This document shows, piece after piece, positions 8,410-16,179 of a DNA stretch of 64,000 nt. A program made the position numbers and the translations under genes. This stretch comes from Nitrospiraceae bacterium. GTDB lineage: Bacteria > Nitrospirota > Nitrospiria > Nitrospirales > UBA8639. The stretch is from NCBI GenBank assembly GCA_020632595.1, contig JACKFF010000012.1, positions 43,775 through 107,774 of the forward strand, given 5' to 3'. Each line of letters starts with the position of its first letter. The first letter of the stretch is position 1. The notes under the pieces are model-generated. The model did no database searches and was not told the DNA's origin. It worked only from the letters and a program-made list of their open reading frames with translations.

Positions 8410-8953
8410 CAAACAAAATTTTTCCAGGCCTGATCCTCGGCACAACAGACCAGGGTGTCACCACACTTGCAACACTCATTCATTTATACGCGAGAACTAA
8501 AAATTAAACCAAAACATCACTTTAGCCCAACAAACAATGAAATATCATCCACTACATGAATTTCCATGAAACCCTCAGATCAATTTTCCTGGACAGGGGT
8601 CTCTTAGATCGGGTAATGTCCCGCACATTAAGCAGGACCGTCTCGTTCCTTTTCATGTGCCCCCCATCCACATGTTCCCTCTATTTAAAAAACTGAGGGA
8701 ATAGACGAGGTCCTATGGTTTCCCAAAATCTCTCCTAGCGGTCAATCTTCAGGAATCCCGGGTCTTTGTCCAACTATGCGGACGAATTCCGGACCAGTAA
8801 CTGCCCTTCCCCTACCCCCTTTCAGGGGAACATTAAGATATTCTTCCATTCGCGTTTTTCCCCATTTTCATTCCGAGCATTCCAGTCTCTACCGTCTTTC
8901 CCGGTTAGGGATACGTTCAAGGTTCAACATTATATTTCTCTTAAACAACAAAC

Positions 8954-8959
8954 AGGAGG
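8954..8959 (+). promoter_or_regulatory. Consensus ribosome-binding site
   Basis: AGGAGG six bases before ATG 8966 fixes that start for the methyltransferase gene. The preceding 8446-8953 stretch (about 500 bases) shows no gene; it holds only a weak hairpin TTCCCTC/GAGGGAA (8675-8701). Confidence 0.8.
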
Positions 8960-8965
8960 TTCCTT

Positions 8966-9919
8966 ATGTTCCCGCACACCATCTCACTTTCCCAATTGTA
9001 TCCAAGTGGAGCCACAGAGACTCAAAAACTTGCCCAAAGCACAGCTGAACTCATTTCCGGATTCTCAAAAAAAGGAGGACCAAACCTAACAGACTATCCC
9101 TTGCTAAATACACTCCTTCAACAGTTTTCCCGAGAAAATATACACAAGATCTTTTCCGCCGATCAATTGGCGTTAATTCGAGCGGCTTTTGGAGAAGCCC
9201 TTTCCCCCGCAACCATTCAGGGCTGGGCGTACCATAAACCGCTAGGATATGCAGGTGATTATCAAATTATTGAAAAAATATACAATTACTCTACATCTTT
9301 GAACCCGCATTTATCCAAGTGGGACGAGTTTTTTCATACCCAAAAGGCACCTAAGGCAGTCAGAAACCGATTATCATTTTTCCTTGACCAATTATGGAAA
9401 ACAAAAATGGAAACCCCGTCAACCAGCCATATCCTCAACTTGGCCTCCGGCCCTGGGCGCGATATGTATGAAGCTCTCAAGGTTCTTGGGACATCCAAAC
9501 TCGAGATTGATTGCGTTGATCAGGACGCACATGCCATCAATTATGCCAAGGATCTTTGCCGTGACTTTCTTTCTCATATTCAGTTTACGCACAAAAATGT
9601 GTTTCGGTTTTTACCAAACAAAACCTACCACCTAATCTGGTCGGCCGGATTATTTGATTATTTCAATGACAATATCTTTAAGCGAACCTTAAAAAGGTTC
9701 GTTTCTCTTCTCAAACCAAATGGAAAAATGGTGATTGGAAATTTCACCACTGGGAATCCCAGTCGCGGCTATATGGAACTTTTTAAATGGGACTTATTCC
9801 ATCGAAGCAAAAACCACCTTCGGATGCTTGCGCGGGAATGCGGATTTACAGAGAATCAAATCCGCATTGAACAAGAACCTGAAGGGGTCAACCTATTTTT
9901 GGTAATCACAAAAAATTAA
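8966..9919 (+). CDS. Class I SAM-dependent methyltransferase with KPLGYAGDY domain
   Basis: 317 residues. The N-terminal helical part contains KPLGYAGDY (about 91-99), a signature I associate with proteins annotated as PhcB-like or extracellular-factor methyltransferases; substrate unknown. The C-terminal two thirds is a Rossmann methyltransferase: motif I LNLASGPGRD (157-166), acidic post-I IDCVDQD, and LIWSAGLFDYF followed by LKPNGKMVIGNF. No signal peptide. It is a single-gene unit: strong ribosome-binding site in front, strong terminator behind. Making a diffusible hydroxy-fatty-acid ester signal is conceivable but rests only on resemblance. Confidence 0.8.
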   Translation: MFPHTISLSQLYPSGATETQKLAQSTAELISGFSKKGGPNLTDYPLLNTLLQQFSRENIHKIFSADQLALIRAAFGEALSPATIQGWAYHKPLGYAGDYQIIEKIYNYSTSLNPHLSKWDEFFHTQKAPKAVRNRLSFFLDQLWKTKMETPSTSHILNLASGPGRDMYEALKVLGTSKLEIDCVDQDAHAINYAKDLCRDFLSHIQFTHKNVFRFLPNKTYHLIWSAGLFDYFNDNIFKRTLKRFVSLLKPNGKMVIGNFTTGNPSRGYMELFKWDLFHRSKNHLRMLARECGFTENQIRIEQEPEGVNLFLVITKN

Positions 9920-9989
9920 CCAGTAATGAAAGACCATCCCTCCCCTTCACTCATCCGGGGAGCCTGGCATTTCAATGGACAGCGCTCAT

Positions 9990-10032
9990 AAAAAGGGGGG
10001 AATCCATCATCAATAAGGATTCCCCCTTTTTC
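9990..10032. terminator. Strong bidirectional rho-independent terminator
   Basis: AAAAAGGGGGGAATCC pairs with GGATTCCCCCTTTTT around an 11-base loop. A-tract on one side and T-tract on the other make it work in both directions, and it sits exactly between the convergent methyltransferase and hybrid-kinase genes. Confidence 0.93.
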
Positions 10033-10083
10033 ACAGACAATTATGCAAATGCCAAGACACCACACCTTGGCCAAGACTTATGA

Positions 10084-12378
10084 TCACGTCTTCTCTAAAA
10101 CGGAATGAAGTACGACACTGAGATCCACAAGGTTAAAAGGCTTTGCGACCCTACCCTTGAAACCATATTCCTGATAATTGGCAAGGACAGGGTCATTTGA
10201 ATAACCACTCACCACAATAGCTTTGACTTGGGGATCTATCGTTAGCAGCCGACTGATAACTTCTTTCCCCCCTAGCCCACCAGGTATGGTTAGATCAAGG
10301 ATGACGGCTGAAAATGGAGAACCAATGTCTCTGGCATCACAAAAATTTTTCAAGGCTTCATCCCCGTCTTTGGCTGTTTGGTAGCTGTATCCACAGGTTT
10401 CCACCATCTCACCAAGAACGTTTCGAATTTGGATTTCATCATCCATGATTAAAATTTTGCCTTGCCCGACTTTCACGCTCCGCTCCGGCAATTCTTGAGA
10501 CATTTCTTGAATGGGAATAGCGGGTAGAAATAAAGAAAAAGTACTACCTTCACCGAGTGCGGACTTCACAGCCAACACTCCTCCATGATTCCTCACAATG
10601 GAGTAGGACGTTGCAAGCCCTAACCCCGACCCTGTGGACTTGGTCGTAAAATATGGATCAAATATTTTTTCCAGATTGTCCTTTGAAATCCCAATCCCAT
10701 TGTCAATGAAACGGATTTCAACCCAATCCTGAACATGCCCAGACATTGCTCCTAAACCCGATCGTTCAACCCCATCCCCTGTAACATTGCGAGCTTGAAT
10801 GATACATTCTCCTCCCTCTTCCATCGCCTGCCTGGCATTGATCACAAGATTATGAATCACCTGGCAAATTTGGCCTGCATCGATAGTGACCGGCCACAAA
10901 TCATCGGAAATGTTAAAAATGGGACGGACATTTGAGCCTGCCAGCACCAGCCGGACATTTTCATACAAGATCTCTTTCAAGGAAACGGTCTTTTTTACCG
11001 GAGCCCCGCCTTTAGAAAAAGTCAGGAGTTGCCTCGCAATATCTTGTGCCCTCAAAGACGCGTGTTCGGCTTCAGAAATTCTATTAAATAGCGGATCGGC
11101 TGAGTCTAATGTATATTTCGCCAAAGACAGTTGGCCTAAAATAGCTGTGAGCAGATTATTGAAGTCATGGGCAAGACCTCCAGCCAAGAGCCCAAGTGAT
11201 TCGAGCTTTGCCCCCCTCAACCGCTCTTCCTCCCATTTCTTTCTTTCCGTCACATCCTGAGCAATCCCAATGATACGGTGAATCCTGCCCGATGAATCCT
11301 TCACCGGAAAGGTTCGGTTATGGATCCAGCGTAGCTCATGGTGATGGGTGACAATTCGATATTCAATATCAAGGCCTTTCGCATCAATTCTCTTGAAGAA
11401 CAAATTTTCCACCTTGGCCTGATCTTCCTGAAAAACGATGCTCAACCAGTCAAAGGGATTATTCAGGAGTTTTTGGGGATCCCCGCCCCAAAGTCGTTTG
11501 TAAGCAGGACTCACGTAGACTATTTGCTGTAGGTCCACATCCCAGATCCAAAAGACACTATCCACTGTTTCGGCCAGTTGACGAAATTTTTCATCACTGT
11601 CTCTGAAAGCCAACTGAGCCATTCGAACGTCTGTCACATCACGACAGATCAACAAGACGGTTAAAATTTGTCCTCCGACAGTTGGCTCCGGGCAAAATCG
11701 TATTTCAAAATTTTTCAGTCCTTTTCCTGTGGGATGGGAAATCTCGAGGGATTCTGATATACCCGTTGTCCAAACCGATTGAATTTTCTCTTCAAACACA
11801 CTGGCGACTTTTTGAGACACCCCTAACTCATTGAGTTGCTTCCCCAAATACTTTTCTGGAGGAATTTGGTCAACGTTATCCCACCACCGATTTAAATACA
11901 TAACACGGTTCTTGCGATCAAATCGTCCAATAATATCGGGAAGATTGCCGGTCAAGGATTGAAGCTCTCGGTCCCAGCGCTGCAATTCCGTTTTGATATG
12001 CTGGTGCTCAGGAATCTCGATTAACGCCCCATGGCAGATCATTTCATTTTCGATGCTCCCCTGAGACATCACACTATTTTCTTGAACCCAAACCACTCGA
12101 GTTCCTTTACCGAGCATCCGATATTCTAACCGAATGGTTGCAGGCAAATGGGTGTGTTTCTCCCAAGCCCTCAAAAACATATTCCGGTCTTCAGGATGAA
12201 TCCGACAAAAAAAGGCTTTGGAATCTTTGGTAAGTTGCTCAGGAGTTAAGGCTAGCAATGAATAAACGTACGGACTCACGAACTTGAAATTCCGATCAAT
12301 TCCCTGTTGAGTGCATTGATAGACAACCAGTGGTACATGGTCAAAAACGGAACGCTCATTTTGAGAGAAACTATTCAT
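10084..12378 (-). CDS. Hybrid PAS sensor histidine kinase with receiver domain
   Basis: About 764 residues from ATG 12378 (a TTG at 12396 is possible); no membrane segment, so cytosolic. Three PAS domains, the second and third ending in the typical ICRDVTDVR and GIAQDVTERKKWEEE. HisKA phosphoacceptor in AGGLAHDFNNLLTAILG, HATPase with NLVINARQAMEEGG, FIDNGIGI and STGSGLGLATSYSIV, then a receiver domain with acidic pair MDDE, phospho-acceptor Asp in VILDLTIPGG, and the conserved Lys of VAKPF. All catalytic positions are present. It follows a degenerate kinase-like gene on the same strand by about 80 bases, so the two probably form one operon and could act together. No output regulator is adjacent. 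Confidence 0.92.
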   Translation of the reverse strand: MNSFSQNERSVFDHVPLVVYQCTQQGIDRNFKFVSPYVYSLLALTPEQLTKDSKAFFCRIHPEDRNMFLRAWEKHTHLPATIRLEYRMLGKGTRVVWVQENSVMSQGSIENEMICHGALIEIPEHQHIKTELQRWDRELQSLTGNLPDIIGRFDRKNRVMYLNRWWDNVDQIPPEKYLGKQLNELGVSQKVASVFEEKIQSVWTTGISESLEISHPTGKGLKNFEIRFCPEPTVGGQILTVLLICRDVTDVRMAQLAFRDSDEKFRQLAETVDSVFWIWDVDLQQIVYVSPAYKRLWGGDPQKLLNNPFDWLSIVFQEDQAKVENLFFKRIDAKGLDIEYRIVTHHHELRWIHNRTFPVKDSSGRIHRIIGIAQDVTERKKWEEERLRGAKLESLGLLAGGLAHDFNNLLTAILGQLSLAKYTLDSADPLFNRISEAEHASLRAQDIARQLLTFSKGGAPVKKTVSLKEILYENVRLVLAGSNVRPIFNISDDLWPVTIDAGQICQVIHNLVINARQAMEEGGECIIQARNVTGDGVERSGLGAMSGHVQDWVEIRFIDNGIGISKDNLEKIFDPYFTTKSTGSGLGLATSYSIVRNHGGVLAVKSALGEGSTFSLFLPAIPIQEMSQELPERSVKVGQGKILIMDDEIQIRNVLGEMVETCGYSYQTAKDGDEALKNFCDARDIGSPFSAVILDLTIPGGLGGKEVISRLLTIDPQVKAIVVSGYSNDPVLANYQEYGFKGRVAKPFNLVDLSVVLHSVLEKT

Positions 12379-12459
12379 AGAGGAAGAATGACGCAATACA
12401 ACTACCGACCTGACTTAGAGGGAGTCAGCACCCAACCTCCGGGATTCTACCAATTTTTC

Positions 12460-14679
12460 CTACGAAAAAGGATGGCCAGCGTCTGGGGTTACCTTCACCT
12501 GCTTAAGAGGAATGGCGGGGTTATGAAAAGAAGTCAAGGAATACTCATTGCCATAGGGTAGACTGAGGGGCAGTTGGATTTGAAATCCAAGAATGCCACA
12601 CTTATTGGTTAAAAGCTGGAGACGTCCAGAATGACGTTGAATAATTTGATGAGCAAGGATTAACCCTTGCGTGGCGGAAGGGTCAGGTTCATCAATCAGG
12701 CAATTATCAAAGTCCCACTCTTCTACTGAAACCAGCTCAGAATCCATTGACGCTTTTTCAGCTTTCCACCACACCGAAACTTGAAGCCATTTTTGCCCAA
12801 AAACCTGTCGATCAGCTTCTGTTTCAATTCGCAAAGTTCCAGACAAATGCGAGGGGTCCTTTAAGAGAAATAACAGGCCATTGAAAATAGCTTGCATGAG
12901 CCCTTGCCGATCTACGGAGACCATTGGAACATCTGAACTAAATACCTTCTCAATCATTGTCTTATGATAAGAAGGATTGCTTGCGACAAACAACAAACAG
13001 GAATCAATGATATCGTGGACATGGGCTTGTGCATTCAATGATCCCGACAGGGGCTTGACATATTCTCTGATCTCTTTAGTTAAGGCTTCGATCTTCGCAA
13101 GATCTTCTCCGACAATACGATGGAGCCTATCCATAAATTCCCCATCATGCCGTCTCAACTCAGCCACTTGAACAAAAGCTTTAATTGAAACTAATGGACT
13201 ATGAAGCTCCTGAGCCAATCCATTGGCCATGGCTTCAAGGGATCGTAGGCGATCCACTTGGCAAAGCAAATTTTGAGAACGGTGAATTTCTTCCCGCAAA
13301 ATAGCATTTTCTAAAGCTAGGGCCGATTCCTGAATAATCGTATTCCAAAATGTTTTTCCACCCATCATCCGAATAGCTTCACTAGACGTCGGGCCAAGTG
13401 CCAAAACGCCTAATAATTGGTTATTCCCAAAGATCGGATAGAACAACTCTAATCCGGCATCTTCTAATATTTCGGCTATACGCCTCTCGCCTGCGTTTGA
13501 GTCTAATTCTTTCAAATCCCCAATGGAGACTTTTGCCTGCGTAAATAATAATAATTGCGGCAGATTATCGGAGATAGCCCATCCATTCTGGATCACAGGA
13601 TGGCCAGAAGAAAACCCGAAGCTCGAAACTGCCCTATACCGATTTTCTTCAACTTGCAAAACAAAAATTGCAGCCTTCGATGCCCCAGCACTTCTCCCGA
13701 CCGTTTCTAGAATGGCCTGACCTAAATCCTGGATATTATGCATGTTCGCAACTTTTGATGAAAATTTGGAGAGAGCCTGAGTCCTCAATTCCCGGCCTTT
13801 GAGTATGGTTCTCGCAATCGCACCCTTCGTTCCCACTTTCATCTGATAAACTCCCACAACCGTCATGAGATGGAGCACAAGTTGCACGACGGAAAACCTG
13901 ACATTTATGGCACCCAGGAGGGATTTCTGTGCCAGTAGCAACATCGGATACACAGGCTGTGAAACAAATAATAAAATAGCAAAATAGGACAATCCTTTTT
14001 CAACATAGACCGAAAATTCCAACCAGTGGAATCGCAACAAGGTATAGGCTACGATTGAAATATAGACCGCAAAGCCAATAGTCCCGTAGGGTAATATTTC
14101 AATCCCATACCAGAGGGGATAATTACTCGCCCCACCTATGTATCCAATTCCAGAGCCTATGAGGAGATACAAAAATTGCCTTCGACGCAATCCCCTTTCC
14201 TTTGCATAGGCTTGAATAAGTAAAAGATGAGCAAAAACTACAAGACCGACCCACCAAATCAGGCAAAAATGAAAAACCAGGCCAGGCACACCCCAAAACG
14301 GAAAGACAGAAATTTGGCGCACACCTTGAATAAAGAAAGGAGTAAAATCGGCAAGAAGGAAAATTCCACCTACAAAATAATTCCATTTAATCGTAGCGCT
14401 ATAAACATTCTCCTTCCCCAGTAAATACAAAACATGATGCAGAAATGTAATGGGAATAAAGATAGCCCCTGCCATTAATATGCGAAGATTGAGAAGCGCA
14501 AAAAACTCAGAATCCGCGACTTGCCAGGCAAAATACCCAAAACTCCATAAAGCGGTGGCAATGCCAAATAAACCAAACGTCCAATGCCTGGGATCCTTTG
14601 GAGCGCGGAAGTAGACAAAGGACGCCAGCCCGCAAGCGGCTAATCCATTCAACAATCCACTGATGGCAAAAAATTCCAC
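12460..14679 (-). CDS. Seven-TM GAF histidine-kinase-like protein lacking the phospho-histidine
   Basis: 739 residues from GTG 14679. About seven or more TM helices (1-270) of the histidine-kinase N-terminal 7TM type, ending FHWLEFSVYVEKGL; a GAF domain (about 310-460); then a dimerisation region GLAQELHSPLVSIKAF where the family has AHEhrNPL. The phosphoacceptor histidine is Gln490 (codon CAG); a His appears three residues later. The ATPase part is also eroded: FNGLLFLLKD replaces the NhhxNA box, no DxGxG box is found, and the glycine box is ATQGLILAHQI. It is probably a pseudokinase that senses and regulates, perhaps through the intact hybrid kinase just downstream. The frame is fully open, arguing against simple decay. 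Confidence 0.85.
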   Translation of the reverse strand: MEFFAISGLLNGLAACGLASFVYFRAPKDPRHWTFGLFGIATALWSFGYFAWQVADSEFFALLNLRILMAGAIFIPITFLHHVLYLLGKENVYSATIKWNYFVGGIFLLADFTPFFIQGVRQISVFPFWGVPGLVFHFCLIWWVGLVVFAHLLLIQAYAKERGLRRRQFLYLLIGSGIGYIGGASNYPLWYGIEILPYGTIGFAVYISIVAYTLLRFHWLEFSVYVEKGLSYFAILLFVSQPVYPMLLLAQKSLLGAINVRFSVVQLVLHLMTVVGVYQMKVGTKGAIARTILKGRELRTQALSKFSSKVANMHNIQDLGQAILETVGRSAGASKAAIFVLQVEENRYRAVSSFGFSSGHPVIQNGWAISDNLPQLLLFTQAKVSIGDLKELDSNAGERRIAEILEDAGLELFYPIFGNNQLLGVLALGPTSSEAIRMMGGKTFWNTIIQESALALENAILREEIHRSQNLLCQVDRLRSLEAMANGLAQELHSPLVSIKAFVQVAELRRHDGEFMDRLHRIVGEDLAKIEALTKEIREYVKPLSGSLNAQAHVHDIIDSCLLFVASNPSYHKTMIEKVFSSDVPMVSVDRQGLMQAIFNGLLFLLKDPSHLSGTLRIETEADRQVFGQKWLQVSVWWKAEKASMDSELVSVEEWDFDNCLIDEPDPSATQGLILAHQIIQRHSGRLQLLTNKCGILGFQIQLPLSLPYGNEYSLTSFHNPAIPLKQVKVTPDAGHPFS

Positions 14680-15013
14680 GGGCTTCGTGTTAGTGACGAA
14701 GGAGTACTAACTTAAGGATCCACACCTGGAAAGAGTTCATCATGTCAAAAAAGGCCGCACCAGCCTTGAGGGGTCTACTTTGATTGTAAACCGTAACCTG
14801 AATGGCCAAAATGGTCAAGTATTCCCCTTTTGATCTTCTGTGGGCTTCTGAGTGTCGTGAAGGATTGACTTGATCTTGGTGAATTATCATTGGCCGACAT
14901 TCGGCCTTTCAGGATTCAACCTCTTAATTACCCTTGGCTTACATAAAGGCACGGGACATCAGTTCTTCAATTGGCACTAGGCAGGGCTGTAAAAATTGAA
15001 TGCAGGCTTGGTT

Positions 15014-15739
15014 TTAGGGATGCAAGAGGTCGTATGAAGACAGTTGAGTCAAATTTGAGAGGGTCTGTGGATGAGGAAGGCTATTATTTGTTGAACGATC
15101 GATCAAGACGGCATGAAGACCGGCCTTTCGAGCCCCTTCGAAATCCTCAATAGGATGATCTCCCACATGAAGTGCTTCTTGAGGGATCACCATATGCTCA
15201 TCGAGTGCATGAGTAAAAATATTTTTGGCTGGCTTGGCGGACCCGACCAAACTGGAAATGGTCACAGAATCAAAAAACGTATTGAGACCAAGCCCACGCG
15301 AAACTTGAAAAAACCGACTATCAAAATTGGAAATAATTCCGAGTTCAAAGCCTTTCCCCTTCAATTCAGCTAAGATCTGGAATGTTTCAGGAAACAGCTC
15401 CCAATGGGTAGAATTCCCAAACGCCTCAAATACCTCCTCAAAAAAATCGTCAAATCCTTCGAACATCCCTACCCGATAAAACACAGCATGGACGACATCA
15501 AACCACCACAACCGCTCGCACTGTTTAAGTTTTTCAGGCCGTTCCACAGAGAAAATCGGAGGAGGCATGTCTTTTATGGTTTGCCTGAAAGCTGCATTCA
15601 ATGCATGTTGCGTGTGCTCGGTGTCCGGAACCCCGTATTTTTTTGCATACGTTAAATAGACCTCCCCTACCGATCCCTTCACATCAAATAAGGTCCCAAC
15701 AGCATCAAAAAAAATAACTTTTATGGGGGAGGAACTCAT
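15014..15739 (-). CDS. HAD-superfamily hydrolase (HDHD3/REG-2-like)
   Basis: 241 residues, probably a phosphatase of small phosphorylated metabolites. Motif I is FFDAVGTLFD (nucleophile Asp about residue 12; the DxVGT form is usual in the REG-2-like group), motif II ISNFD, motif III Lys in GSAKPA, motif IV GDHPIEDFEGA. A helical cap lies between motifs I and II. It is separated from the upstream small-protein gene by about 170 bases. The 14680-15013 gap on its downstream side shows nothing convincing. Substrate cannot be read from sequence. Confidence 0.88.
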   Translation of the reverse strand: MSSSPIKVIFFDAVGTLFDVKGSVGEVYLTYAKKYGVPDTEHTQHALNAAFRQTIKDMPPPIFSVERPEKLKQCERLWWFDVVHAVFYRVGMFEGFDDFFEEVFEAFGNSTHWELFPETFQILAELKGKGFELGIISNFDSRFFQVSRGLGLNTFFDSVTISSLVGSAKPAKNIFTHALDEHMVIPQEALHVGDHPIEDFEGARKAGLHAVLIDRSTNNSLPHPQTLSNLTQLSSYDLLHP

Positions 15740-15906
15740 ACATTAAATATAAGGTGGAAAGAGGATCAATGGCGTAGGACGGCTGATCTGCTCTCCGCCA
15801 AAAATGGCCTTGTGGGTTCGATCAAACGAAAATTATAAGGAAGGAAATTCAAGAAGAGAAATGAGGCTCTTGGGAATAAAGGCCCCAGCCTCAAACAATT
15901 AGTTTC

Positions 15907-16017
15907 TTATTTCTTTTTGCCCTTTTCGCGCCGGGCCACTTCTAACCCTTTTACCCGCTGTTGATTTTTTCGGTGTTTTCTTCGCAAATCACGATCTTTT
16001 TGTCGACCACGTGGCAT
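15907..16017 (-). CDS. Very small highly basic protein, 36 aa
   Basis: ATG 16015-16017 follows AGGAGAG at good spacing and opens a 36-residue frame beginning MPRGRQKDRDLRRKHRKN and ending EKGKKK. About half the residues are Arg or Lys, spread as in small ribosome-associated or nucleic-acid-binding proteins. I recognise no named family; it is not bTHX, bS22 or the AURKAIP1-type peptide. It stands alone just upstream of, and divergent from, valS. The combination of ribosome-binding site, helical charge pattern and clean stop makes a real gene likely. Confidence 0.6.
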   Translation of the reverse strand: MPRGRQKDRDLRRKHRKNQQRVKGLEVARREKGKKK

Positions 16018-16179
16018 GGGTGACTCTCCTGAGTGAATTGAAAATGTTAAAAACTTAACGGAGGCCATTTTTACCATAGGCATCATAGGAGGGACAAGAG
16101 GTCGTATTGCAGGCGTGTAGGGCCCGTGATAACATCGAAGACTTTTTTGCCAAATCCTAAATACCCTGTCTAACGAAGT

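Noticed and set aside
12460..14679. Calling the seven-TM protein PrsK of the PEP-CTERM system
   Set aside because: The PrsK-type H box (VVHDLKN) is absent and no PEP-CTERM genes are nearby.
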